Notes: a model not told the origin generated them from the letters alone. DNA of 64,000 bases from Streptomyces virginiae (GCF_000720455.1 NZ_JOAK01000011.1:1-64000), one strand, 5' to 3'; shown: positions 1 to 8,600, numbered from the stretch's first letter. Numbers and translations: made by a program.

Positions 1-371
1 AGCCGCAGCTCGTCCTGAAGTCCGGTTTCCCCGCCTACGGTGTCACCGGCGATCCCAACGCCGCCACCGACACCTGCGAACCCCTCGTCCTCGGACCGCA
101 GTTCGGCTCGTACGGGGCCACCGCGGCCGACATCTCCGTCGCCTTCGTCTCGGCCGCCGCGGCGGCCCTGGGCAGCGACGAGATGCCGACCCGCCGCCGC
201 CGTGTCGCCGTCCGCGGCACCCGCGGCATCGGCCCCGGCGACCTGCTCCTCAACTCCCGGGTGGGCGCGGTCGACGTGGACGCGCGCAGCGGACTCGTCT
301 CCCTCGACGGCGAACCCCTGCGCTCCGAAGCCGCCGAATCGGTCTCCCTCAACCGCCTGTACTTCCTGTAA
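1..371 (+). CDS. ureC: Urease subunit alpha, C-terminal end (partial)
   Basis: Only the last ~122 codons are present, read from base 3; the gene starts before the window. Urease hydrolyses urea to ammonia and carbamate in the cytoplasm with a nickel centre in the alpha subunit. The visible part has the family's late segment (GFPAYGVTGDPNA, then TDTCEPLVLGPQFG) and ends in SVSLNRLYFL, close to the usual urease alpha terminus. The nickel ligands lie upstream and cannot be checked. An agmatine deiminase gene follows 30 bp downstream, which suggests a nitrogen-recycling operon. Confidence 0.9.
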   Translation, partial: PQLVLKSGFPAYGVTGDPNAATDTCEPLVLGPQFGSYGATAADISVAFVSAAAAALGSDEMPTRRRRVAVRGTRGIGPGDLLLNSRVGAVDVDARSGLVSLDGEPLRSEAAESVSLNRLYFL

Positions 372-401
372 GTCAGCACAGCCCGTAAGGACCTGCCTGC
401 C

Positions 402-1451
402 ATGACCGCCAAGCCCGTACACAACGGATTCCGGATGCCCGCCGAGTGGACGCCCCACGAGCGCACCTGGATGGCCTGGCCCCGCCCGAACCCGACCTTC
501 ACCAACGAGCAGGAGCTCGCCGAGGCCCGCGAGGCGTGGGGCGCCGTCGCCCGCGCGGTCCGCGCGTACGAGCCCGTGACCCTGGTCGTCTCCCCGGGCG
601 ACGCGGAGAACGCCCGCGCGATCGCCGGCGCCGGCGACGGCCACTCGCTCGACGTGGTCGAGCGCGAACTCGACGACGCCTGGATGCGCGACATCGGCCC
701 GACCTTCGTCACCAACGACACGGGCGAGCTGGCGGCCGTCGACTGGACCTTCAACGGCTGGGGCGCCCAGGAGTGGGCCCGCTGGGACCACGACTCGAAG
801 ATCGCCCGGCAGGTCTCGGACGTGCTCGGCACCCGCACGTTCAGCACCCCGCTGGTCAACGAGGGCGGCGCGATCCACGTCGACGGCGAGGGCACCGTAC
901 TGCTCACCGACACCGTCCAGCTGGGCAAGGGCCGCAACCCCGACTGGACCCGCGAGCAGGTCGAGACCGAGATCCACGCCCACCTCGGCACCACCAAGGC
1001 GATCTGGCTGCCGTACGGCCTGGCCGGCGACTACGGCACCTACGGCACCCAGGGCCACGTCGACATCGTCGCGGCCTTCGCCCGCCCGGGCGTGGTCATG
1101 GTGCACACCCAGCCCGACCCGTCCCACCCGGACCACGAACGCTGCAAGACCATCGCGGCGATCCTCCGCGCGTCCACCGACGCCCGGGGCCGGCAGCTGG
1201 AGGTCGTGGAGATCCCGGCGCCGACCGTGCTGGAGGAGGACGGCGAGTGGGTGGACTACTCCTACATCAACCACTACCTGTGCAACGACGGCGTCGTGCT
1301 GTGCTCCTTCGACGACCCGCGCGACGAGGAGGCCGCCGAGATCTTCCGCGGTCTGTTCCCCGAGCGGACCGTGACGCTCGTTGACGCACGTACGATTTTC
1401 GCCGGGGGTGGCGGTATCCACTGCATCACCCAGCAGCAGCCGAAGGTGTGA
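402..1451 (+). CDS. aguA: Agmatine deiminase family protein
   Basis: Converts agmatine to N-carbamoylputrescine and ammonia, a cytoplasmic step of arginine/polyamine breakdown. The 349-residue length is usual for the family. The guanidino-modifying-enzyme motifs are present: WMRDIGPTF (residues 94-102, Asp97), NEGGAIHVDG (153-162), GHVDI with His219, and the C-terminal GGGGIHC with the nucleophile Cys341. The ATG at 402 gives the family-typical N-terminus RMPAEWTPHERTWMAWP. It sits between urease and a TetR gene in a probable operon, so both enzymes would release ammonia from nitrogenous compounds. A peptidyl-arginine deiminase-like relative is possible, but the motifs fit agmatine deiminase best. 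Confidence 0.9.
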   Translation: MTAKPVHNGFRMPAEWTPHERTWMAWPRPNPTFTNEQELAEAREAWGAVARAVRAYEPVTLVVSPGDAENARAIAGAGDGHSLDVVERELDDAWMRDIGPTFVTNDTGELAAVDWTFNGWGAQEWARWDHDSKIARQVSDVLGTRTFSTPLVNEGGAIHVDGEGTVLLTDTVQLGKGRNPDWTREQVETEIHAHLGTTKAIWLPYGLAGDYGTYGTQGHVDIVAAFARPGVVMVHTQPDPSHPDHERCKTIAAILRASTDARGRQLEVVEIPAPTVLEEDGEWVDYSYINHYLCNDGVVLCSFDDPRDEEAAEIFRGLFPERTVTLVDARTIFAGGGGIHCITQQQPKV

Positions 1452-1481
1452 CCTGCGGCGGACCTCACGAAGGAGTGGCCC

Positions 1482-2105
1482 ATGGCGGCGGGTGGAGTAC
1501 CGGTACGGGCGGCGCGCAAGAACGCGCCCCCGCGCGAGGACGTACTCGTCGCCGCCATGGCCACGATCGCCGAGCGCGGGCTGGAAGGCCTGACCATGGC
1601 CGGCCTGGGCCGCGAGGTCGGCATGAGCAGCGGCCACCTCCTCTACTACTTCCGCAGCAAGGACGAGCTCCTGCTGCAGACCCTGGAGTGGAGCGAGGCG
1701 GAACTGGGCAGTGCGCGGCGGGCCCTGCTCGCCCGCCGCGGTCCGGTGGCCGAGCGCCTGCGGGCGTACGTGGACCTGTACGTGCCCACGCAGCCCCGCG
1801 ACCCGCACTGGACGCTGTGGCTGGAGGTGTGGAACCGCTCCCAGAACGCCGGGCCCCAGGAACGCGACCGGCAGGCGGCCATCGAGGGGGCCTGGCACCG
1901 CGACCTGGTGGCGCTGCTCGCCGAGGGCATCTCCCGCGGGGAGTTCCGCCCGGTGGACGCCGAACGCGTGGCGACCCGCATCCGCGCCCTCCTCGACGGC
2001 TTCAGCATCCAGCTCGCGGTGGGCCTCCCCACGCTCGACCGGACGGCCATCCTGGCCCACGTCCGCGAGTTCCTCACCGACACCCTCGGCCCCGCCGGCC
2101 CGTGA
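1482..2105 (+). CDS. TetR family transcriptional regulator (BetI-like)
   Basis: A 207-residue protein with a TetR helix-turn-helix at about residues 38-64 (LTMAGLGREVGM, then LLYYFRSKDELL). The C-terminal half is the helical ligand-binding domain, with BetI-like features such as LWLEVWNRSQ. The gene starts 30 bp after the agmatine deiminase stop on the same strand, so it probably regulates that operon. The ligand cannot be read from the sequence; agmatine or a polyamine is a reasonable guess. A strong hairpin follows its stop codon. Confidence 0.85.
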   Translation: MAAGGVPVRAARKNAPPREDVLVAAMATIAERGLEGLTMAGLGREVGMSSGHLLYYFRSKDELLLQTLEWSEAELGSARRALLARRGPVAERLRAYVDLYVPTQPRDPHWTLWLEVWNRSQNAGPQERDRQAAIEGAWHRDLVALLAEGISRGEFRPVDAERVATRIRALLDGFSIQLAVGLPTLDRTAILAHVREFLTDTLGPAGP

Positions 2106-2108
2106 GGC

Positions 2109-2135
2109 GCGGGGGCTCGGCGCCGGAGCCCCCGC
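2109..2135 (+). terminator. Hairpin terminator after the TetR gene
   Basis: A perfect 10-bp stem (GCGGGGGCTC at 2109-2118 with GAGCCCCCGC at 2126-2135) begins 4 bases after the TetR stop. There is no T-run, as is common in Streptomyces. It separates this operon from the cimA leader. Confidence 0.7.
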
Positions 2136-2221
2136 AACGGCGCGGCCGTCCGCCGCGGAAGGGATGACCGCATGGTGAGATGCCTGTCCATCCGCGGCGA
2201 GCGGTGTGGCACACTGCGAGC

Positions 2222-2278
2222 GTGCCTGCTCAGCTCATGATTATCGCCAGCAGCGCGCCGGTCCCCAGTGGCCGCTGA
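2222..2278 (+). CDS. Putative leader peptide of the cimA attenuator
   Basis: A GTG-started 18-codon reading frame, MPAQLMIIASSAPVPSGR, ends in TGA at 2276-2278. An alternative ATG at 2237 gives MIIASSAPVPSGR. It contains two adjacent isoleucine codons and one valine. Isoleucine is an end product of the citramalate pathway started by the downstream gene. Its last codons overlap the left arm of a perfect 8-bp stem (2268-2275 with 2301-2308), so a translating ribosome would melt it. Translation is inferred; there is no experimental evidence. Confidence 0.5.
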   Translation: MPAQLMIIASSAPVPSGR

Positions 2279-2358
2279 ACCGTGGAAGAACTTCGCGGAC
2301 GCGGCCACCGTGCCTCGGACCCGCGTGCAGACCTCTCGCTACCCGCGAGAGGTTTTTT
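2268..2358 (+). promoter_or_regulatory. Candidate transcription attenuator in the cimA leader
   Basis: Two hairpins lie in series. The first pairs GTGGCCGC (2268-2275, overlapping the leader-peptide end) with GCGGCCAC (2301-2308). The second is a perfect 9-bp stem, ACCTCTCGC (2331-2339) with GCGAGAGGT (2345-2353), a 5-base loop and six T residues from 2353. It is a textbook intrinsic terminator about 100 bp before cimA. T-tailed terminators are uncommon in this GC-rich genome, and this one precedes a gene rather than following one. A weak alternative pairing exists (ACGCGG at 2298-2303 with CCGCGT at 2320-2325), but I found no clean antiterminator for the terminator's left arm. Confidence 0.6.
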
Positions 2359-2459
2359 CGTTTCCCGGCCATCCCTGCCGGGAGCGGACTGCGCGCGATG
2401 ATGGGGGCAGTGGATCCCGGGTTTTACGGAACCACTCATCCGACAGGAGTCAGATCAGC

Positions 2460-4079
2460 ATGACGACGACACCAGAGGCGGCAGCAGCGGTCCTCGACGA
2501 CAGCTTCCACGTCTTCGACACCACCCTGCGCGACGGCGCCCAGCGTGAGGGCATCAACCTCACGGTCGCCGACAAGCTGACGATCGCGCGCCATCTGGAC
2601 GACTTCGGAGTGGGTTTCATCGAGGGCGGCTGGCCCGGCGCCAACCCCCGCGACACCGAGTTCTTCGCCCGCGCCCGCGCGGAGATCGACTTCAAGAACG
2701 CCCAGCTGGTGGCCTTCGGCGCCACCCGCCGGGCCGGCGGCTCGGCCGACCAGGACCCGCAGGTACGAGCCCTGCTGGAGTCCGGCGCCCCCGTCATCAC
2801 GCTCGTCGCCAAGTCCCACGACCGTCACGTCGAACTCGCCCTGCGCACCACCCTGGACGAGAACCTGGAGATGGTCCGGGACACCGTCGCCCACCTCGTG
2901 GCCAAGGGCCGCCGGGTCTTCGTCGACTGCGAGCACTTCTTCGACGGCTACCGGGCCAACGCCGAGTACGCGAAGTCCGTCGTACGGACCGCCTACGAGG
3001 CGGGCGCCGACGTCGTCATCCTCTGCGACACCAACGGCGGCATGCTGCCCGCGCAGGTGTCGGCGACCGTCGCCACCGTCCTCGCCGACACCGGCGCCCG
3101 CCTCGGCATCCACGCCCAGGACGACACCGGCTGCGCCGTCGCCAACACCCTGGCCGCCGTCGACGCCGGCGCCACCCACGTCCAGTGCACCGCGAACGGC
3201 TACGGCGAGCGCGTCGGCAACGCCAACCTGTTCCCCGTCGTCGCCGCACTGGAGATCAAGTACGGGCGCAAGGTGCTCCCCGACGGCGCGCTCGCCGAGA
3301 TGACCCGGATCTCGCACGCCATCGCCGAGGTCGTCAACCTCACGCCCTCCACCCACCAGCCGTACGTCGGCGTTTCCGCCTTCGCGCACAAGGCGGGCCT
3401 GCACGCCTCGGCGATCAAGGTCGACCCGGACCTCTACCAGCACATCGACCCCGAGCGGGTCGGCAACACCATGCGCATGCTGGTCTCCGACATGGCCGGC
3501 CGCGCCTCCATCGAGCTCAAGGGCAGGGAGCTCGGCGTCGAGCTCGGCGGGGACCGCGCGCTGATCTCCCGGGTCGTGGAGCGTGTCAAGGAGCGCGAGC
3601 TCCAGGGCTACACCTACGAGGCGGCCGACGCCTCCTTCGAGCTGCTGCTGCGTGCCGAGGCCGAGGGGAGGGCCCGCAAGTACTTCCGCATCGAGTCCTG
3701 GCGGGCCATCGTCGAGGACCGCCCGGACGGCACCCACGCCAACGAGGCCACGGTCAAGCTGTGGGCCAAGGGCGAGCGGATCGTCGCGACGGCCGAGGGC
3801 AACGGCCCGGTCAACGCGCTGGACCGGGCCCTGCGGGTGGCGCTGGAGCGGTTCTACCCGCAGCTCGCCAAGTTCGAGCTGGTCGACTACAAGGTCCGCA
3901 TCCTGGAGGGCACGCACGGTACGGAGTCCACGACCCGCGTGCTCATCGCCACGACGGACGGCGTCCGCGAGTGGTCGACGGTCGGCGTCGCCCCGAACGT
4001 GATCGCCGCCTCCTGGCAGGCCCTAGAGGACGCGTTCACCTACGGTCTCCTGCACGCGGGCGTCGAACCGGCCGAATAG
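2460..4079 (+). CDS. cimA: Citramalate synthase
   Basis: Condenses pyruvate and acetyl-CoA to (R)-citramalate, the threonine-independent route to 2-oxobutyrate and isoleucine. The start is the ATG at 2460, preceded by ACAGGAG, giving 539 residues, a usual CimA length. Longer in-frame reading from 2268 runs through the leader and is not coding. Motifs: FDTTLRDGAQREG (residues 19-31) of the DRE-TIM metallolyase barrel, the metal-binding region LGIHAQDDTGCAV, then ANGYGERVGNANL, and a C-terminal LeuA-type allosteric domain. 2-isopropylmalate synthase is the main alternative, but the length and the GINLTVADKL context fit CimA. It converges on the next gene with only 6 bp between stops. Confidence 0.88.
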   Translation: MTTTPEAAAAVLDDSFHVFDTTLRDGAQREGINLTVADKLTIARHLDDFGVGFIEGGWPGANPRDTEFFARARAEIDFKNAQLVAFGATRRAGGSADQDPQVRALLESGAPVITLVAKSHDRHVELALRTTLDENLEMVRDTVAHLVAKGRRVFVDCEHFFDGYRANAEYAKSVVRTAYEAGADVVILCDTNGGMLPAQVSATVATVLADTGARLGIHAQDDTGCAVANTLAAVDAGATHVQCTANGYGERVGNANLFPVVAALEIKYGRKVLPDGALAEMTRISHAIAEVVNLTPSTHQPYVGVSAFAHKAGLHASAIKVDPDLYQHIDPERVGNTMRMLVSDMAGRASIELKGRELGVELGGDRALISRVVERVKERELQGYTYEAADASFELLLRAEAEGRARKYFRIESWRAIVEDRPDGTHANEATVKLWAKGERIVATAEGNGPVNALDRALRVALERFYPQLAKFELVDYKVRILEGTHGTESTTRVLIATTDGVREWSTVGVAPNVIAASWQALEDAFTYGLLHAGVEPAE

Positions 4080-4085
4080 CCGCCG

Positions 4086-4613
4086 TCAGCACGCGTCCTC
4101 GGCGGGCCGGCGGAACGCCGCCGGGGACATGGCCCTGCCGTCCGCCCACACCTCGTCGGCCGCCAGGCCGTCGAGGTCCTCCGTGGTGAAGGCCAGCACG
4201 CCCGCGTACGCGTCGGAGCCCGGCGGCCGGAACCGCACGGTGTGGCGGAAGCCGGGCAGGAGCCGCCGCTCCCCGTCCCACCGCCGGACCGCCCAGGAGG
4301 CGGGCGGGGAGAAGAGGGGGAAGGCGGCCGCGCCGGTGGAGTGGCGCGAGCCCGCCGCCATCCAGCTCTCCGACATCGGCCCGCCCGGCGTGGCCGGTCC
4401 GTCCGGCCCCGGGCCGGAGGCTGCCCCGGGCGGGAAGGCGCGCAGCTCCGCCGCCCCGACCCCGTCCTCGCCGCACGGGGCCAAAGTCACCTGCGGTGTT
4501 CCGTCCGCTCCGTGATGCACCGCGACGAGCGGCAGGTCGCCCGCCGCTGCGCAGCCCGTCAGCACCCCCGCACCCACCACGGTCCAAGCCGTCACCAGCC
4601 GTGCGCGCCGCAT
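4086..4613 (-). CDS. Small putative lipoprotein
   Basis: A 175-residue protein beginning MRRARLVTAWTVVGAGVLTGC, a clear lipoprotein signal peptide with the lipobox LTGC and lipidated Cys21. The mature part is Ala/Gly/Pro-rich, with no domain I recognise. It should be anchored on the outer face of the membrane. It runs tail-to-tail with cimA with almost no gap and no evident terminator. Function unknown. Confidence 0.65.
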   Translation of the reverse strand: MRRARLVTAWTVVGAGVLTGCAAAGDLPLVAVHHGADGTPQVTLAPCGEDGVGAAELRAFPPGAASGPGPDGPATPGGPMSESWMAAGSRHSTGAAAFPLFSPPASWAVRRWDGERRLLPGFRHTVRFRPPGSDAYAGVLAFTTEDLDGLAADEVWADGRAMSPAAFRRPAEDAC

Positions 4614-4717
4614 CGCCCACCACCGCCTTGCCGGACGGGTAGGCGGGGAGCCCCCGCGTCCGGCAGGGGAGCCCTTATGTCCTGCTCACACGGGAAAGTA
4701 CCGGTTCGGGTAGCGTC

Positions 4718-6076
4718 ATGGATATGAGGACCAGGCTGACATCCGTACGTTGGGGATCGCTGCTGTCCGGTCTGCTGCTGGCCCTGTCCGCGACCGCCCT
4801 GGCGGTCGCTCCGCAGGCGGCGGCCGCCACCGGAGTCGCCGCCGTGGGGGAGGCCCTCAAGGAGGGTCCCGTGTACGTCGACCCCCGGGCCGAGGCGCAG
4901 CTGCCGAAGGCCGAGGCCGACGCGCTCGCCGAGAAGATCAAGGACGCCGGAAAGCCGGTCTTCGTCGCCGTGCTCCCGGCCACCGCCGAGTTCCCGCAGG
5001 ACAAGGTGCTCGCCGCGGTCCGCGCGGAGACCGGCATCACCGGGCTCTACGCGATCCGGCTCGGCGACGGCTTCAACGCCGGCGCCGACCGGGCCGTCAT
5101 GCCGACCAACGCCGTACGCAACCTCACCGAGGCGGTCAAGACCGGCGCACCCGTCGACGCGAGCACCCAGCTGAACAACTTCGTGGACCAGGCCCTGCCC
5201 CAGACCGAGGGCAGCGCCCCCGCCTCCTGGGGCACCACCGGCGCCGACGCCGGCGTCCCGGTCGGCGGGCTGATCACCCTCGGAGCGGTGGCCGCGATCG
5301 GCGGCGGCGGTGCGTACGCGCTGGTCCGCAGGAACCGCAAGAAGAAGGAAGAGGCCCGGCGCGAGGCCGTCGAGCGGCTCGGCGTGGTCGTCGACGAGGA
5401 CATCACGGCCTTCGGCGAGGAACTGGAGCGCCTGGACTTCCACCCCGGCGAGCCCGGCGCCGACGACGCGATGCGCGAGGACTACGAGCGCGGGCTCGAC
5501 TCGTACGAGAAGGCCAAGCAGATCATGGCGTCCGTGCGGTATCCGGAAGAGGTCACCGGGGTGACCCAGGCCCTGGAGGACGGCCGGTACGCCCTGGCTT
5601 GTCTGGACGCGCGCCGGCAGGGCCGGCCGGTGCCGGAGCGCCGCGCGCCCTGCTTCTTCGACCCGCGCCACGGGCCGAGCGCCGAGGACGCGACCTGGGC
5701 CCCGGCCACGGGTGCGGCGCGGACCGTACCCGTCTGCACGGCGGACGCGGTGCGGCTGCGCGACGGACTCGACCCGGCGGTCCGTACGGTCGACACCGAG
5801 CGCGGGCCGCGGCCGTACTACGACGCCGGCCCGGCGTACGGTCCCTGGGCCGGCGGCTACTTCGGCGGCGGCATCCTGCCCGGCCTGCTCGTGGGCACGA
5901 TGCTCGGTTCGATGATGTCGAGCCCCGCCTACGCCGCGGACTACGGCGGCTACGACGGGGGCTACGGCGGTGGGGACGTCTCCGGGGCCGACTTCAACCG
6001 GTCCGACTTCGGCGGCGGGGACTTCGGCGGCGGAGGCGGTTTCGACGGCGGCGGCTTCGACGGGGGCGGCTTCTAG
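4718..6076 (+). CDS. Secreted/membrane-anchored protein with Gly-rich tail
   Basis: A 452-residue protein of unknown function. The N-terminus (RWGSLLSGLLLALSATALAV, then AAA) is a signal peptide. An extracellular alpha/beta segment (about residues 40-165, containing AGKPVFVAVLPATAEFPQDK) resembles a TPM-like fold by pattern only. A second hydrophobic segment at about 181-203 is followed by the stop-transfer cluster RRNRKKKEEARRE. The C-terminal 60 residues are Gly/Asp/Phe/Tyr repeats (GGGDFGGGGGFDGGGFDG). An in-frame ATG at 4724 is an equally good start. It converges with the yceI-like gene across a shared hairpin. Confidence 0.75.
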   Translation: MDMRTRLTSVRWGSLLSGLLLALSATALAVAPQAAAATGVAAVGEALKEGPVYVDPRAEAQLPKAEADALAEKIKDAGKPVFVAVLPATAEFPQDKVLAAVRAETGITGLYAIRLGDGFNAGADRAVMPTNAVRNLTEAVKTGAPVDASTQLNNFVDQALPQTEGSAPASWGTTGADAGVPVGGLITLGAVAAIGGGGAYALVRRNRKKKEEARREAVERLGVVVDEDITAFGEELERLDFHPGEPGADDAMREDYERGLDSYEKAKQIMASVRYPEEVTGVTQALEDGRYALACLDARRQGRPVPERRAPCFFDPRHGPSAEDATWAPATGAARTVPVCTADAVRLRDGLDPAVRTVDTERGPRPYYDAGPAYGPWAGGYFGGGILPGLLVGTMLGSMMSSPAYAADYGGYDGGYGGGDVSGADFNRSDFGGGDFGGGGGFDGGGFDGGGF

Positions 6077-6080
6077 AGCG

Positions 6081-6106
6081 GGCCGCCCCCGGGTCGCCGG
6101 GCGGCC
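6081..6106. terminator. Bidirectional hairpin between convergent genes
   Basis: GGCCGCCC (6081-6088) pairs with GGGCGGCC (6099-6106) in the 32-bp gap between two convergent stop codons. It can serve both transcripts. No T-run. Confidence 0.5.
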
Positions 6107-6108
6107 GG

Positions 6109-6717
6109 TCAGGCCTGCTTGATGGCGGAGATGTCGAAGGTCAGCTTCACCTTGTCGCTGACCACGACGCCGCCGGTCTCCAGGGCCGCGTTCCAGGTCA
6201 GGCCCCAGTCCGAGCGCAGGATGTCGGCGCTGCCCTCGAAGCCGACGCGCTGGTTGCCGTACGGGTCGGTGGCGGAGCCGTTGAACTCCAGGTCGATGGA
6301 GAGCGGCCGGGTGACGTCCTTGATGGTGAGGTCGCCGGTGATCCGGTAGGTGTCCCCGCCGAGGAACGCGGCCTCGGTGGAGCGGAAGGTCATCAGCGGG
6401 AAGGCCTCGGCGTCGAAGAAGTCGCCGCTGCGCAGGTGGCCGTCGCGGTCGGCGATGCCGGTGTCCACGGAGGCGATCTTCACGTCGATCGAGGCCGTGG
6501 AGCGGGCCGGGTCGGCTCCGTCCAGGTGCAGGGTGCCCTCGTGCTCCTCGAAGGCGCCGCGGACGTTGGTGACCATGGCGTGGCGGACGGTGAAGCCGAT
6601 GCGGCTGTGGGCGGCGTCGATGACGTAGTCGCCCGTGAGCGCGGCGAGGGCCGGGTCCACGTCCAGGGTGGCGACGGCGGCGGTGTTCTCCTGGACGCGG
6701 CGGTTGAAGAGGCCCAT
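6109..6717 (-). CDS. YceI family lipid-binding-like protein
   Basis: A 202-residue protein with the YceI beta-barrel signature: GDYVIDAAHSRIGFTVRHAM near the start, SASIDVKIASVDTG-like strands, DGHLRSGDFFDAEAFPLMTF in the middle and FDISAI at the end. Family members bind isoprenoid or amphiphilic ligands in a lipocalin-like barrel. There is no signal peptide, so this copy is probably cytoplasmic. GAGGAGTAAGTC precedes the ATG. The upstream region is unusually AT-rich and carries two related 12-mers that may be operators. The ligand is not predictable. Confidence 0.85.
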   Translation of the reverse strand: MGLFNRRVQENTAAVATLDVDPALAALTGDYVIDAAHSRIGFTVRHAMVTNVRGAFEEHEGTLHLDGADPARSTASIDVKIASVDTGIADRDGHLRSGDFFDAEAFPLMTFRSTEAAFLGGDTYRITGDLTIKDVTRPLSIDLEFNGSATDPYGNQRVGFEGSADILRSDWGLTWNAALETGGVVVSDKVKLTFDISAIKQA

Positions 6718-6763
6718 GACTTACTCCTCGGTAGTGGTTCCTGTGTGGGGGGCGCCAAAGCGG

Positions 6764-6821
6764 TTTAACTTTCAACGACTTCGACACCACCGACACTAGA
6801 ACCATTCCGTTCAAATTTCAA
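6764..6821 (-). promoter_or_regulatory. Two TTGAAA-type repeats upstream of the YceI gene
   Basis: On the minus strand TTGAAATTTGAA (6810-6821) and TTGAAAGTTAAA (6764-6775) match at 10 of 12 positions, 46 bp apart centre to centre, in an AT-rich island in otherwise ~70% GC sequence. They lie 47-104 bp upstream of the YceI start. They look like regulator-binding sites; a MarR-type regulator is one guess. No regulator gene is adjacent. Confidence 0.4.
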
Positions 6822-6993
6822 CCAATGGTCGGCGTGTCGGTGATTTCTGTGAAGTTCCTACAAGCGGGCGTGGCCCCATATGGCGGAGTCCTTACTTCCA
6901 CCGGTGGTTCTGTGCGGGCCGGACAGCGGAAGACTCCCGAGACTGTGCGGAATGAACGGAGGTTTTTCATCACGATCTTCGTAAGGTCGGTAC

Positions 6994-8577
6994 ATGACCG
7001 TTGTGGACCAGATCCCGAGCGAGCCGACGGACGCCCGTGGGCGCGTGGCCGAGCTGCACTCCCTGCGCGAGCAGGCGCGGCGTGGACCGAGTGACCGTGC
7101 GACCGAGGCCCAGCACGCGAAGGGCAAGCTGACCGCGCGCGAGCGCATCGCACTGCTCCTCGACGAGGGTTCCTTCAAGGAGGTCGAGCAGCTGCGCCGC
7201 CACCGTGCGACCGGCTTCGGCCTCGAGAGCAAGAAGCCGTACACCGACGGTGTGATCACCGGCTGGGGCACGGTCGAGGGCCGCACGGTCTTCGTCTACG
7301 CACACGACTTCCGGATCTTCGGCGGCGCCCTGGGCGAGGCCCACGCCACGAAGATCCACAAGATCATGGACATGGCCATCGCGGCCGGGGCCCCGCTGGT
7401 CTCCCTCAACGACGGCGCCGGCGCCCGTATCCAGGAGGGCGTCTCCGCCCTCGCCGGCTACGGCGGCATCTTCCAGCGCAACACCAAGGCCTCGGGCGTC
7501 ATCCCGCAGATCTCCGTGATGCTCGGCCCGTGCGCCGGCGGAGCCGCGTACTCCCCGGCCCTCACGGACTTCGTCTTCATGGTCCGTGACACCTCGCAGA
7601 TGTTCATCACCGGCCCGGACGTGGTCCGCGCGGTGACCGGCGAGGAGATCACCCAGAACGGCCTCGGCGGCGCCGACGTGCACGCCGAGACCTCGGGCGT
7701 CGCGCACTTCGCTTACGACGACGAGGAGACCTGCATCTCCGAGGTGCGCTACCTCATCTCGATGCTGCCCTCCAACAACCGCGAGAACCCGCCCGTCCAC
7801 GAGACGAGCGACCCGGCGGACCGCCGCAGCGAGGTCCTGCTGGACCTGGTCCCCGCGGACGGCAACCGCCCGTACGACATGCACAAGGTCATCGAGGAAC
7901 TCGTCGACGACGGCGACGTCCTGGAGATCCACGAGCGCTGGGCCCGCAACATCATCTGCGCCCTGGCGCGCATGGACGGCCAGGTCGTCGGCATCGTCGC
8001 CAACCAGCCCGCCCACCTCGCCGGCGTCCTCGACATCGAGGCCTCCGAGAAGTCCGCGCGCTTCGTCCAGATGTGCGACGCCTTCAACATCCCGATCATC
8101 ACGCTGCTGGACGTCCCCGGCTTCCTGCCGGGCGTCGACCAGGAGCACGGCGGCATCATCCGCCACGGCGCCAAGCTGCTGTACGCGTACTGCAACGCCA
8201 CCGTCCCGCGGATCTCGCTGATCCTGCGCAAGGCCTACGGCGGCGCGTACATCGTCATGGACTCGCAGTCCATCGGCGCCGACCTCACCTACGCCTGGCC
8301 CACCAACGAGATCGCCGTGATGGGCGCCGAGGGCGCGGCCAACGTCATCTTCCGCAAGCAGATCGCGGACGCCGAGGACCCCGAGGCCATGCGCGTGCGC
8401 ATGGTCAAGGAGTACAAGGCCGAGCTGATGCACCCGTACTACGCGGCCGAGCGCGGCCTCGTCGACGACGTCATCGACCCCGCCGAGACCCGCGAGGTGC
8501 TCGTCAGCGCCCTCTCGATGCTCCGCAACAAGCACGCCGATCTGCCGTCCCGCAAGCACGGCAACCCGCCGCAGTAA
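6994..8577 (+). CDS. accB: Acyl-CoA carboxylase beta (carboxyltransferase) subunit
   Basis: Transfers the carboxyl group from biotin to acetyl-, propionyl- or butyryl-CoA, supplying malonyl-CoA for fatty acids. It works with a biotinylated alpha subunit encoded elsewhere. At 527 residues it has the two crotonase-like halves. Visible motifs are GKLTARERI near the N-terminus, LNDGAGARIQEGVSALAGYG, GPCAGGAAYSPALTDF, LDVPGFLPGVDQEHGGIIRHG and GGAYIVMDSQSIGAD. The epsilon subunit gene follows 23 bp downstream; from memory this AccB-AccE pairing is that of the essential S. coelicolor acetyl-CoA carboxylase. Assignment as PccB (propionyl-CoA) cannot be excluded by sequence alone. Confidence 0.9.
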   Translation: MTVVDQIPSEPTDARGRVAELHSLREQARRGPSDRATEAQHAKGKLTARERIALLLDEGSFKEVEQLRRHRATGFGLESKKPYTDGVITGWGTVEGRTVFVYAHDFRIFGGALGEAHATKIHKIMDMAIAAGAPLVSLNDGAGARIQEGVSALAGYGGIFQRNTKASGVIPQISVMLGPCAGGAAYSPALTDFVFMVRDTSQMFITGPDVVRAVTGEEITQNGLGGADVHAETSGVAHFAYDDEETCISEVRYLISMLPSNNRENPPVHETSDPADRRSEVLLDLVPADGNRPYDMHKVIEELVDDGDVLEIHERWARNIICALARMDGQVVGIVANQPAHLAGVLDIEASEKSARFVQMCDAFNIPIITLLDVPGFLPGVDQEHGGIIRHGAKLLYAYCNATVPRISLILRKAYGGAYIVMDSQSIGADLTYAWPTNEIAVMGAEGAANVIFRKQIADAEDPEAMRVRMVKEYKAELMHPYYAAERGLVDDVIDPAETREVLVSALSMLRNKHADLPSRKHGNPPQ

Positions 8578-8600
8578 CCGCGAAGGAGATCTGCCACCCC

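Noticed and set aside
2331..2358. T-tailed hairpin as an ordinary terminator of the TetR gene
   Set aside because: The TetR gene already has its own strong hairpin at 2109-2135 and this one lies over 200 bp further on, within the cimA leader.
2436..3917. Long minus-strand open frame opposite cimA (493 codons)
   Set aside because: It is the antisense shadow of a well-supported gene, made possible by high GC; its composition is Val/Gly/Asp-rich with no family motif.
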